64,000 bases of DNA, taken from positions 521,513 through 585,512 of the forward strand of contig NW_008705568.1 in NCBI RefSeq assembly GCF_000186865.1, given 5' to 3'. Positions 21,298 to 30,100 of this stretch are shown here, piece by piece. Source of the stretch: Aureococcus anophagefferens (lineage: Eukaryota; Sar; Pelagophyceae; Pelagomonadales; Pelagomonadaceae). The translations under genes were made by a program, and so were the position numbers. Every line of letters begins with the position of its first letter. Within the stretch, counting starts at the first letter, position 1. Below the pieces are notes generated by a model. That model was given only the letters and a program-made list of their open reading frames with translations. It ran no database searches and was not told the DNA's origin.

Positions 21298-22608
21298 ATG
21301 GACGTCGCCGCCGAGCGGGACCCCTGCCGCCTCGTGCAGCTCGCCGACGGCGCGGCGCCGGCGGATATCTGCCGAATCCTCGATCGCCTGCTCGCGCTCC
21401 CCGCGCCGGACCGCGACGTTTTGAAAGCCGTGCGCAAGCCTGTGCGGCGCCTCGCAGAGCGGCACGAGGACCGCGGCGTCAACGCCAAGGCGTCCGAGGT
21501 CCGCGCGTACTGGGCCGCGCACGACCGCGACGCCGGCGACGACGGCGACGTCGACCTGGCCTGCACGCCGCGGCGGTCGCGGCCGCCGGCGCCGGCGGAG
21601 ACGCCGGCGACGGCGCCGCGCGAGGCGCCGCCGCGGCGCGACGACGACGCGGCGGCGGGGAGATCCCACGACGCGGGGAAGTCGTACGACGAAAAGAAGG
21701 AGGAGAAGAAGGACCGGATCATGGCGATGATGGACGCGGCGCTGGCGTCGACGGCGCGCGTCGCCCGGGGCGCCTGGCCGGACCTGGCCCTCTGCGTCAA
21801 GCCCGAGTGGCTCGAGAAGATCCTGCGGGGCGTGAAGACCGTCGAGCTCCGGGGCACGATCTCGAAGAAGGGCGGCACGCGGTTCGGCCTCATCTGCTCC
21901 GGCACGGGCCTCGTCTGGGGCGAGTGCACCTTCGTCGAGTGCCGGGGCCCGCTGACCAAGGACGAGCTCCTCGAGCTCCAGCCGCGGCACCACGTGCACG
22001 CGCGCGACGACGGCGAGCCCGACACGGCCGACGAGCTCCGCGCGCGCGTCAAGTACCGCAACTGCTACGCCTGGGTCATCAAGGACGCCGTCGTCTACGA
22101 GACGGGCATCGCCTACGAGCACCCGCGCGGCGCCATCGGCTGGATCGACCTCACGAAGTCCGTCGCGGACCACCCGCGGTTCCGCGCGCGGTCGCCGCCG
22201 CCGCCGAAGCCGGACGGGCCCCCTCAACTCTCGCCGCCGAAGAAGGAGCGGCCCCCGGGCGCCGAGATGTCGCCGCCGAAGAAGCCCAAGCCGGGCGGCT
22301 CCTCGTCGCACAAGGGCGCGCCCCGGCGGCGGCGCTGCAACGCGTGCGCCGGGTGCGCGGCGCCGAATTGCGGCGAGTGCGGCAACTGCAAGAACATGGT
22401 CCAATTCGGCGGCACGGGCGCGCGCAAGGCCGCCTGCGCGAACCGGCGCTGCGTCGCCATCGACCCGGCGCGGGGCGGGGGGGCGCCGCCGCGCGCCGAG
22501 CCCGAGGCCCCGGCCCCGCCGCCGCGGGCCGAGCCCGAGGCCCCGGTCCCGCCGCCGGGGGACGACGCGCCGCCGCCGCCGCCCCTGAGCCGGCGGGAGT
22601 GGATCTAA
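21298..22608 (+). CDS. TFIIS N-terminal-like + ASCH-like + CXXC zinc finger protein
   Basis: A 436-residue protein with an unusual domain order. Residues ~5-75 resemble the TFIIS/LEDGF N-terminal helical bundle (LKAVRKPVRRLAERH). Residues ~160-287 resemble an ASCH/PUA-like fold (ALCVKPEWLEKILRGVKTVE). Residues ~341-390 are a clear CXXC finger (RRCNACAGCAAPNCGECGNC, then QFGGTG and CANRRC), as in DNMT1, MLL and CFP1, which binds unmethylated CpG. The tail is proline-rich. A chromatin or CpG-reading role is inferred. The stop codon overlaps the convergent amidohydrolase stop by 4 bp. Confidence 0.75.
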   Translation: MDVAAERDPCRLVQLADGAAPADICRILDRLLALPAPDRDVLKAVRKPVRRLAERHEDRGVNAKASEVRAYWAAHDRDAGDDGDVDLACTPRRSRPPAPAETPATAPREAPPRRDDDAAAGRSHDAGKSYDEKKEEKKDRIMAMMDAALASTARVARGAWPDLALCVKPEWLEKILRGVKTVELRGTISKKGGTRFGLICSGTGLVWGECTFVECRGPLTKDELLELQPRHHVHARDDGEPDTADELRARVKYRNCYAWVIKDAVVYETGIAYEHPRGAIGWIDLTKSVADHPRFRARSPPPPKPDGPPQLSPPKKERPPGAEMSPPKKPKPGGSSSHKGAPRRRRCNACAGCAAPNCGECGNCKNMVQFGGTGARKAACANRRCVAIDPARGGGAPPRAEPEAPAPPPRAEPEAPVPPPGDDAPPPPPLSRREWI

Positions 22609-23642
22609 CTTACGTCGTCCTTCGCGAGCCGGTAGGTGCGCGCGGCGACGTCGTGGAAGATCTCGCGCTTCTCCTCGGGGCCGAGCTCGAGGCGCGAGCA
22701 GACGCGCTTGTGCGCGTTCCAGAGGACGCGGTAGGACGCGGCCATGCGGTCGACGGGGAAGTTGCTCTCGAACATGCACCGCGACGGCCCGAAGGCGCGG
22801 ATGGCGACGGCGTAGTACGGGAAGAGCAGGTCGCAGAGCTCCTCGGAGCCGACGGGCGCCTCGCGCGCGTGGAGCTCGAAGCCGTTTTTCGGACCGAGAA
22901 GCCCGCCGACCTTGCAGACGACGTTCGGGCACTTCGCCGCCACGATGCCGAGGAGCGCGCCCCAGTCCCTGAGGTCCGTCGACGGCCCCAGCTTCCCGCC
23001 GCAGTGGTCGAGGACGAAGACGACCGTGGGAAAGCGGCCCGCGAGCTCGACGAGCGTCGGCAGCGTCGCAAAGTCCTCGTCCCAGAACTCGTAGACGAGA
23101 TCGTACTTCTCCAGGAGCGCCACGCCCGCCAGGAAGTCCTCGCTCAGCTCCGGCGTCGCGACGCGGACGCCGCGGAAGTTGCGCTGCTTCATCATCGTCC
23201 GCAGCACGGCCTCGGCCGACCGGTCCGCGAGATTCACAGAGCCGACGATGGCCGCGCAGGCTCGGGTCGGTCCGTAACACCCGCTGTCGGCGACGGCGGC
23301 CATGCCCTGCGCGAACTCGACCTCGCCGATGGACGCCTCCTCCCGCGGGCCGAACGCGCGGTAGTAGCTCCCGGCCTGCACGTAGACCGTGGAGACCACT
23401 TTGTGGCCGCCGCCGACGTCGCGCAGGAGCTCGGGCAGCAGATAAGCTTTGGGATAGCGGGCGACCTCGCCGCCCGCGACAAGCGTGACGATGAACTGGC
23501 TCTTGTCGCCGCTGTGGTCCCAGAGATGGTGGTGCGGATCGCAGATCCTGAGCTCCGGTTCCAGCACGTCCTCCTCAGCTTCGAGTTTCAGCCACGCGTC
23601 GAGCGCCTCGTTGCGCGCCGCCATGGACGCCGCGGAGCCCAT
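22605..23642 (-). CDS. Amidohydrolase-2 family (TIM-barrel metal hydrolase, fuconolactonase-like)
   Basis: A 345-residue protein with the family's N-terminal metal motif CDPHHHLWDH, FRGVRVATPE in the middle, VFVLDHCGGKLG, and the C-terminal RCMFESNFPVDR with its metal-binding Asp. This pattern is typical of amidohydrolase-2 lactonases and decarboxylases; the substrate cannot be told. The ATG at 23642 (MGSAASMAARN) is the first true ATG; the frame remains open slightly upstream. Spacing to the divergent PAN-DUF4185 gene is 171 bp. Confidence 0.85.
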   Translation of the reverse strand: MGSAASMAARNEALDAWLKLEAEEDVLEPELRICDPHHHLWDHSGDKSQFIVTLVAGGEVARYPKAYLLPELLRDVGGGHKVVSTVYVQAGSYYRAFGPREEASIGEVEFAQGMAAVADSGCYGPTRACAAIVGSVNLADRSAEAVLRTMMKQRNFRGVRVATPELSEDFLAGVALLEKYDLVYEFWDEDFATLPTLVELAGRFPTVVFVLDHCGGKLGPSTDLRDWGALLGIVAAKCPNVVCKVGGLLGPKNGFELHAREAPVGSEELCDLLFPYYAVAIRAFGPSRCMFESNFPVDRMAASYRVLWNAHKRVCSRLELGPEEKREIFHDVAARTYRLAKDDVS

Positions 23643-23653
23643 CGATTGGCGCT

Positions 23654-23691
23654 GCCCTAATTGTTGCACGCTGCCCTAATTGTTGTGCGCC
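23654..23691 (+). repeat. Short tandem direct repeat in a divergent promoter
   Basis: GCTGCCCTAATTGTTG occurs twice, 19 bp apart, just upstream of the amidohydrolase start. Nearby the bases ATTGAGAATGG and ATTGGAGAATGG also form an imperfect repeat, the second containing the chosen start codon of the next gene. The role is unknown. Confidence 0.6.
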
Positions 23692-23813
23692 ATAATGCCA
23701 AGTTTCAACCGTTATATTGAACTACAACCGCAGGCGAGCATCGGCCTATTGGGCTGCCAGAATTGAGAATGGCCAGCCGGAATGCGCGGCCAATGGGGTC
23801 GCCAGATTGGAGA

Positions 23814-25289
23814 ATGGCTCGAGCTGTAGCTCTTCTGCTAGCATGCCGCACGGTCCACGCGACCATCGAGCCGCGGTACCAGCGAGACAGCCGATGCCCG
23901 GCGGCGATCAAGTACGACGCGGCGGGCAGCACGCGGCTGCTGTCCGGGTCGAGATACAAGGACGTGTCGGGCATCGCGAGCGTCGAGGCGTGTGGCTACG
24001 CCTGCTGCGGCGACTGGTCGTGCCTCGCGTTCGTCTACAACGCGACGTCGCACAACTGCGGTTTCAACGACGACGTGGACGCGGTGACGGCGGCGAGTGC
24101 CGGGCTCTCGTCGGGCGTCCGCGGCCACCTTCCGTCGCGCGACCCACCGGGCGAGCCGTCGTCCTGGACGGCGTCGCTCGACCCCGAGATAATCATCGGC
24201 ATCAACGGAGACGAATTTCCCATCACCTGGGGCCGCGACGGCCGACAGTACACCGGCGCGGGCGACAACCACCAACCGGGCGAGCCCGAGAGTCCGCTGG
24301 CCTTTTTCAGCGTCGACGGCCAGCCCGAGGATTTAAACTGCACGCTCGAGCCGACGCCGCACCACAACCAGCCCTCGCCGTCGTGCCAGCACATCCAACG
24401 CGCGGGCGCCGCCGTGCCCATCAACGGCTCGAAGGCGCGAAAGCTCTGCCCGACGTGGGAGAACAAGCCCATTCCAAATTTAAAAAGCTCCGGCGTGATC
24501 TCCGTCGACGGCGCGCTCTACTGGGCGATATCATGTTTCGATTACGGCGACGACCCCATCTTCAACCGGCAGCGCTACGGCCCGGCGTGGATCGTCGCGT
24601 CGCGCGACGGCGGTGCCACGTGGGACGAGGACGCGATGAACGGCACCTTCGCGGGAAACCTCGCGGCGCCGAGGTTCCTCCAGTTCGGGCGGGACAACGC
24701 CGGCGCCATCGACGACTTCGTCTACGTCTACTTTCCCGGCACGACGTCCGGCGCGGCGTTCTTCGAGAACAACGACCAGGTCCTGCTCGGCCGCGTGCCC
24801 GCGAACGCCGTCCTCGACGTCGGCGCCTACGAGTACTTCATGGGGACGTCGTACGGCGGGGAGCCGCGCTGGACGAGCGACGCGACGCTCGCGGCGCCGG
24901 TCTTCTCGAATCCGCTGATGACTTCCGTGCAGCAGGTCAACGCGTTCGGCGGCGCGAGCTTCGTCTTCGCGAGCTGGGCCTGGATCTCCGTCGACGGCTA
25001 CCCGCGGCCCGACCACACGCCCGACGAGCGGAACGGGCGCACGGGCCACCAGCGGACGCAGCTGACCCTCTTCGAGGGCGACGCGCCCTGGGGGCCCTTC
25101 CGGCCCTTCTTCCGCGCGGACGACTGGGTCATGAGCGACGGCTCCGCGGGCGCCTACACGCCGGTCATCCCGCCGGCCTGGGTCGCCGACGACCACTTCT
25201 CCCTCGTCTCGACGCAGTGCTGCGGCAACCCGCGGTTGCCGCTCAACAACTACAACTTCCTCGTGCAGCGGGTCAACGTGGCGAAGTAA
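23814..25289 (+). CDS. Secreted protein with PAN/apple-like domain and DUF4185 (beta-propeller) domain
   Basis: From ATG 23814 the protein is 491 residues and starts with a signal peptide (MARAVALLLACRTVHA). An in-frame ATG at 23769 would add 15 residues before it. Residues ~35-85 have PAN/apple-like cysteines (VEACGYACCGDWSCLAFVY). The rest resembles DUF4185: FPITWGRDGRQYTGAGDNH, then WIVASRDGGATWDED, and a C-terminal FSLVSTQCCG. DUF4185 proteins are five-bladed-propeller, glycosidase-like secreted proteins of unknown substrate. A cell-surface or wall carbohydrate role is inferred. Confidence 0.75.
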   Translation: MARAVALLLACRTVHATIEPRYQRDSRCPAAIKYDAAGSTRLLSGSRYKDVSGIASVEACGYACCGDWSCLAFVYNATSHNCGFNDDVDAVTAASAGLSSGVRGHLPSRDPPGEPSSWTASLDPEIIIGINGDEFPITWGRDGRQYTGAGDNHQPGEPESPLAFFSVDGQPEDLNCTLEPTPHHNQPSPSCQHIQRAGAAVPINGSKARKLCPTWENKPIPNLKSSGVISVDGALYWAISCFDYGDDPIFNRQRYGPAWIVASRDGGATWDEDAMNGTFAGNLAAPRFLQFGRDNAGAIDDFVYVYFPGTTSGAAFFENNDQVLLGRVPANAVLDVGAYEYFMGTSYGGEPRWTSDATLAAPVFSNPLMTSVQQVNAFGGASFVFASWAWISVDGYPRPDHTPDERNGRTGHQRTQLTLFEGDAPWGPFRPFFRADDWVMSDGSAGAYTPVIPPAWVADDHFSLVSTQCCGNPRLPLNNYNFLVQRVNVAK

Positions 25290-25391
25290 GGGGCCGATCG
25301 GAGCTTCGTAGTGGCGGAGTAAGCGAACGTTCGACGCTTCGCGCGTCGTGCAAGAGACCAGCATCGCGGCGAAAGGAGCTTACGCGCCCCC

Positions 25392-25925
25392 CTAGTCGCG
25401 GATCTTGACGGCGGAGCAGTTCGTCTCGATCTCGGCGGCGAGCCACGCGTCGAAGCCCGCGCGGTCCGTGTGCTTCGCGTCCTTCTTCGCGGCCCACTCG
25501 GGCTTGTCGTCGTACTTGGCGAGCTGCTTACTTCGCCACTCGTCGAGCTTCGCCTTGTACTTGTCGAACTCGGCCTGGGTGTAGAAGCCCTTCTTGCCGT
25601 TGATCGCGAGGACCTCGACGTCGAAGACCAAGTCCGCGTTCTCGGGGATGACGGGCGGGTGGCCCGCGGCGCCGTAGCCGTAGTCCGCCGTGATCTGGAG
25701 CGTCGCGCGCTCGCCGAGGCTCATCTTCGCCACGCCCTCGTCCCAGCCCTTGATGACCTGGCCGACGCCGATCGTGAACTCGAAGGCCTTGCCGCGGTCC
25801 CGCGAGCTGTCGAACTTGGAGCCGTCGGCCTTGAGCGTGCCCGTGTAGTGCATCTTCATCTTGTCGCCCTTCTGCGGGAAGGTGACGCCGTCGCCGGGGG
25901 ACGAGGTCTCGACCGTGACGCCCAT
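25392..25925 (-). CDS. FKBP-type peptidyl-prolyl isomerase with a C-terminal helical extension
   Basis: A 177-residue protein. The FKBP domain (~5-107) has [50 protein letters not shown] and FDVEVLAI, with the active-site Tyr, Asp, Trp and Phe all present, so it should be active and FK506-binding. About 70 charged residues follow and end in [13 protein letters not shown]; these are not part of the usual single-domain FKBP12. No targeting peptide is evident from ATG 25925, which suggests the cytosol. Confidence 0.9.
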   Translation of the reverse strand: MGVTVETSSPGDGVTFPQKGDKMKMHYTGTLKADGSKFDSSRDRGKAFEFTIGVGQVIKGWDEGVAKMSLGERATLQITADYGYGAAGHPPVIPENADLVFDVEVLAINGKKGFYTQAEFDKYKAKLDEWRSKQLAKYDDKPEWAAKKDAKHTDRAGFDAWLAAEIETNCSAVKIRD

Positions 25926-26279
25926 GGTGGATGCTGCGGTGCGTCGGAACGTGTCTGCGAGGGATGCCGTGATGAGGTTTCGACGCGCGGCGTCGGGTGG
26001 CGGTGGTCGCGCGGCTGGTGCGCGTCGTTGCAAGGGTCAAGGGCGGCGCGCGAATGCGCGCTCGGAAAGCGGGCGCCGGCGGTCGCAGTGGCGCGCGAGA
26101 CTCGAGTGTGTTGGAGAGCGGTGCTCCGCTGCCTCACTTTCAGCGACGATGTTTGCGCTGAGCTCATGAGGTAAAGAAGCTCATGCTCAGGCTGCCCCGC
26201 GCGCTCGCCTGAGTCCGCCGCCTGAGTTCGTCACTGCTCGCGCGCTGCTCGAGGCTGCAGCCTCGGTCGAACCAGCGCC
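25926..26279. promoter_or_regulatory. Divergent intergenic region, FKBP / adenosine-deaminase-like
   Basis: These 354 bp are the longest divergent spacer in the alternating block. They must contain both promoters. No coding signal or recognisable element is seen. Confidence 0.4.
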
Positions 26280-27658
26280 ATGTGCGTCATCTGCGACTTC
26301 TTCGCCGGCAAGACGCCGACGAGCGCCACCGTCTGCGCGCCCTGCCGCGACGCGGCGCGGGACCAGGCGAACTGGGCCTGGCTGCCCAAGGTGCACCTCC
26401 ACGTCCACCTCGAGGGCGCCCTGCGTCTGCAAACGGTCATCGAGCTCGCGGAAAAGCACGGCCTCGCAGAAACCGCCGCAACCGACGACCCGCGGGGCTA
26501 CTACCTCACGGCGGAGCCCTTCGAGAACCTGTCGGCGCTCCTCGACCGCTTCGGCCGGTCGCAGCGCGTCCTCCGGGACCTCGCGGACGTCGAGCGCGTC
26601 GCCTTCGAGTGCGTCGAGGACGCGCACCGCGACCGGGTCGTGGCGCTGGAGCTCCGCTACGCGCCGTCCTTCCTCTCGGGGGGGCATGTTATTCATGGGA
26701 TGACGCGCTCGACGCGGTGCGCGCCGGCGTGAAGCGCGCTACCGCGGCCTACCCCGTCGAGGTCGGCCTCCTGTGCATCGCCGTGGGCGCCGCGGGCCCC
26801 GAGAGCGTGCGCGACACGGTGGACTTCCTGCTGCGGCGACGGGACGCGTTCATCGGCTTCGACTGCGCGGGCGCGGAGCAGGGCAGGAAAAGAGTGCGAA
26901 ATTCCCAATTTCAAAGGCTCCTATCTCGGCCGTTTTCCACTCGTTTTGGCTGATTTTTGGACGAGCGATCATCTCTTGGAACGGTCTTGAAGAGTGCATG
27001 CTTTTTCCGGAACGCGCGCGCGCGGAACACTCACGTTGAAGCGACGTTGAATCTCTCTTTTCCGGCCCAGGCGCGGAATTGGACCTCGCGCAGTGGGCGC
27101 CCGACTTCGCGCGCGTGCGCGCCGCGGGCATCCTGGCGACGTGCCACGCGGCCGAGGACCTCGGCGCGTGCCCGTCCAACGGCCGCGTCGCCGTCGACGT
27201 GCTCGGCGCGGTCCGCGTCGGCCACGGCCTGCAGATTTTGCGGGACCCGGGCTCGCTCGCGGCGGTCCTCGAGAAGCGGGCCGTCCTCGAGGTCTCCGTG
27301 TCGTCCAACTACCTCACGAGCGCCGTGCCCTCCCTGGCGGCGCACCCCGCGCGGGAGCTGTGGAACAAAGGCGTGCGGATCACCGTCAACTCGGACGATC
27401 CCGGGCATCATGGACCTGACGCTGTCGGGCGAGTACGCCGTCTGGCAGGACGTGCTCGGCTTCTCCGACGCGGAGCTCGTGCAGTGCAACCTCACGGCGC
27501 TGGCGGCGTCGTTTCTGCCCGCGGCGACGAAGAAGCGGGTCTACGACGCGTCGTTCGCGGCGCGGCCGCGGCGGCCCCGAACGGCGCCGCGAGTCCTCGT
27601 CGCCGCCGCGCTCGCCGCCGGCGCTCTTTGCATCGTCGCGCGCCGCCGCTCATCATAA
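26280..27658 (+). CDS. Adenosine deaminase-like (ADAL/MAPDA) protein with N-terminal zinc-ribbon-like motif and C-terminal membrane anchor
   Basis: Exons 26280-26870 and 27071-27658 flank an introner. The protein starts MCVICDFF...CAPC, a CxxC/CxxC pair not usual in ADA. Catalytic motifs follow: LPKVHLHVHLEGAL (metal His pair), FIGFDCAGAE, then after the intron LATCHAAED (HAGE position, Glu kept), VGHGLQI and TVNSDDPG. The C-terminus ends in a hydrophobic stretch and RRRSS, a possible tail anchor. Two one-base breaks exist: a 7-G run at 26678-26684 lacks one base and GGG at 27403-27405 has one extra; they cancel, and the summed exons equal 393 codons. ADAL enzymes deaminate N6-methyl-AMP. Confidence 0.75.
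26871..27070 (+). mobile_element. Introner family A, copy 1 (200-bp intron in the ADA-like gene)
   Basis: Target duplication GCGCGGAG (26871-26878) and GCGCGGAA (27071-27078), one mismatch. The element (26879-27070, 192 bp) begins CAGGGCAGGAAAAGAG and ends CTCTTTTCCGGCCCAG. The intron is GC-AG. Removal restores FDCAGAELDL, matching the ADA family. Confidence 0.9.
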
Positions 27659-27703
27659 GGGGGTTCTACCATCGGGATTGAGAAACGACAACAACAGGGG
27701 AAT

Positions 27704-29361
27704 TTACCATCGCGCGGAGCCCGGGTTGAGCGTCTCCTCGAGGCTCGGAACGTGGTGGAACCGGGTGTGCAGCACATCCCGCACCGCGTCCCGGTCCTCG
27801 ACCTCGGGAGACCCCGGCCCCTGGTAGGCGAGCTCGACGCGGGCCACGCGCGCCTTCGCGTCGAGCCGCGACTCGCCGTCGACCTTCAACATGCCGCCGC
27901 CGTTCGCGCAGCCCGCCTGAGGGATGTGGGTCCCGGTAATGCCAGGCGGCTTGAAAGAAGCGCGCGCGCGCGGCAAATCCGACCGATGGCCCGATGCTCT
28001 TGCGGCGCACTGGAGGGGCGAGGCGAAGCGACTGAGATCGCGCGGGCCCCGCCGTGACAAGAAGGCGCGCGTAGAATTTCCTTCAAAAGAAAGGACGCGG
28101 CGACACGGACGGGGCAGGCCAACAACTCGACGAAGTCGTAGGGGCAGGTGCCCTTCTTGAGCTGCGACGTGACGCGCTGGACGTTGCGGAAACCCGTCGC
28201 GACCGCGAAGACGAGGGGTTTCAGGCCCGGCCCGCGGTCCAATTTCGCCGCGACGAAGTCGTCGTTCTTCTCGCGCTTGAAGGGCACGGGCGCGCCGGCG
28301 GCCAGGGACGCGCCGGCGGCCGCGCGGTAGGCGGCCTCCGCGAAGCCGCCGGACGCCGCGAAGGGCGCGGCGGCGACGTCCTCGACGGTCGCGGCGTCGT
28401 CGTCGTCGTCGTCCATGGCGTCCGCCAGCGCGTCCCGCAGCGCGTCCTCCGTGAGCACGTCCCAGAGCTCCTGGGCCGTGAGGACCAAGTCGACGTCCGG
28501 GCCGTGGTCGCCGCTCAGGTCGCGGCGCGCGGCCTCGAGCTTCTTGTCCGCGCACGCTTCGACGGCGACGACTTTCGAGGACGGGGCCGACCGCTTCCAG
28601 AGCGCGGCGGCGGCGGCCGTCGGCGACTTGGTCGAGGCCAGGTAGGGCAGCGCGTGGGGCGCCGTCTTCTCGACGAAGCAGACGACGCCGGGGCACGCGG
28701 ACGCGACGAGCGGCAGCGGGCCGTCCGTCCGGGCCGCGGCGGGCCCGCATTCGACCGTCGCGCCGTCCGGGCGCCGGTACCGCGTCGCCGACACGGCTAT
28801 GGATGGTGCCGGGATCTCCGGCGTCCCCGCGCCGGCCGCGAGGCGCGCGGCGAACTCATGGACCGTCTCCGCGCGCGCGGTCGCGGCCGCCGCGGCCTCG
28901 GAAAGCGCCTCCGCGCCGTGCACCTCCCGGAGCACCGCGGCGACGGCGGCGAAGGCCCGCGCCGGCGCGCAGTCCAGCCGCTCGCCGAAGGACGCCAGCG
29001 CCGCGAGGCCGAGGAAGACGCGCGCGTCGGGCCCGCACACCTCGCGGAACTTGTCGACGGACTGCGCGTTCACCAAAACCGCCTCCGCGCTCGTGACGCA
29101 GCCGGAGCACGCGAGGCAGTCGGCGACGGAGACGACGGCCTGCGTGGACTGGCCCGCCGTGCGCATGATGCCCCTCGGCTTCGGCAGCGCGAGCGCGTCG
29201 TCGTCGGCCTCGACGGAGAGCTGCATGCGCCGCCGCCGGCCCGCGGGCGGCGGCGCCGCCGCCGGGGCCGCGGGCGCGGGCTTCGCGAAGAAGGGGTTCG
29301 TGCAGTCCTCGCCGAGGCCGATGACGTCCGCATCGAGCTCCGCCAGGAAGATGGAGGCCAT
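27704..29361 (-). CDS. NAR1: NAR1/IOP1-like [FeFe]-hydrogenase-related cytosolic Fe-S assembly protein
   Basis: Exon 1 runs from 29361 to 28111 and exon 2 from 27916 to 27704, giving 487 residues. An N-terminal Cys (EDCTNPFF) and VSVADCLACSGCVTSAE form the first 4Fe-4S site. SACPGVVCFVEKTAP, VEACADKKLEAARRD, ASGGFAEAAYR and, across the intron, LLACPAGCANGGGM match the hydrogenase-like H-cluster region kept in Nar1. Nar1 hands Fe-S clusters to the CIA targeting complex and is essential in eukaryotes. The family's C-terminal tryptophan is retained (SARW), as in CIA targeting-complex recruits. Confidence 0.9.
27917..28110 (-). other. 194-bp GT-AG intron of NAR1
   Basis: On the minus strand it starts GTCCGTGTCG and ends CCCTCAG, between TGC CCC and GCG GGC TGC. 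Splicing rebuilds the invariant motif CPAGCANGGG. No flanking 8-bp repeat is seen, so it is not recognisable as an introner. Confidence 0.85.
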
Positions 29362-29487
29362 GTATCACGGCTGCGAAAGAGGCCTGGAGCTCATCATCGC
29401 TTGGCGCCAGAGCTCGGGCCGAGTGTGAAGGCATGTTGACCTGCACATTTGCTGGCAGCCCGGCCCGGCCGATAGCGGACCGCTACG

Positions 29488-30060
29488 ATGCGCTGCCCGC
29501 TCGGCCTCTTCGTCGCCTGCGCCGTCGTCGACGTCGCGTCGCCGGCCTCTCGCGCCGACGTCGCCTACGCCGCCTGCGCGCTCGCGCTCCTCGACGCCGG
29601 CGCCGACGGCCAGACGACGGGCGCCAAACTGGAAGACGACTACCCGAACGGCCCCAAGAACCTCAAGTGCTTCTACAGCAACAAGGTGGGCCGGAACACG
29701 GGCTACGCGTCGAACAGCGATCTGGAGGCCATCCTCTGCCCCGAGGGCCAGAACAAGTTCTGCGTGCGCCAGGTCGTCAACGGCCTCGCGCGCACGGAGT
29801 GCGGCATGACCGAGTACTTCGGGGACAAGTACTACACTTTGGCCAACGACGACCAGGAGTGCATGTTCCTCAAGTGCAGCGACACCTGCGACGAGGACCA
29901 GCTCGACGTCCACTCCGAGTACATCGAGGAGTTCCGCGAGGACGCGACGTACACGCGGGACACGCTCTGCTGCAAGACAGACTACTGCAACGCCGCGGGC
30001 GGGCTGCGGCCCGCGGGCGCGGTCCTTTTTTCCGTCGCGGCGCTCGCGTTCCTAAGGTGA
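29488..30060 (+). CDS. Ly6/uPAR (LU)-like secreted or GPI-anchored cysteine-rich protein
   Basis: A 190-residue protein with an N-terminal hydrophobic leader, a cysteine-rich body and a hydrophobic C-terminus (AVLFSVAALAFLR) after a small-residue stretch, as in GPI-anchored proteins. The body starts LKCFYSNKVG and closes TLCCKTDYCNAA; the CC-x-x-D-x-C-N ending is the signature of LU/three-finger domains. Ten or more cysteines are available. LU proteins are well known in animals; their presence in a microalga is unusual. A surface role is inferred. Confidence 0.65.
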   Translation: MRCPLGLFVACAVVDVASPASRADVAYAACALALLDAGADGQTTGAKLEDDYPNGPKNLKCFYSNKVGRNTGYASNSDLEAILCPEGQNKFCVRQVVNGLARTECGMTEYFGDKYYTLANDDQECMFLKCSDTCDEDQLDVHSEYIEEFREDATYTRDTLCCKTDYCNAAGGLRPAGAVLFSVAALAFLR

Positions 30061-30100
30061 TGAAGAAAGCCAGGTTCGGCACCCCGAGGATGCTTTGTGG

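Noticed and set aside
27917..28110. NAR1 intron as another introner.
   Set aside because: No 8-bp direct repeat at its ends, no inverted termini and no family core; it looks like an ordinary GT-AG intron.
29488..30060. Calling the LU-like protein a three-finger toxin.
   Set aside because: Only the general LU signature is seen; a GPI-like end and context point to a cell-surface protein, and nothing indicates toxicity.
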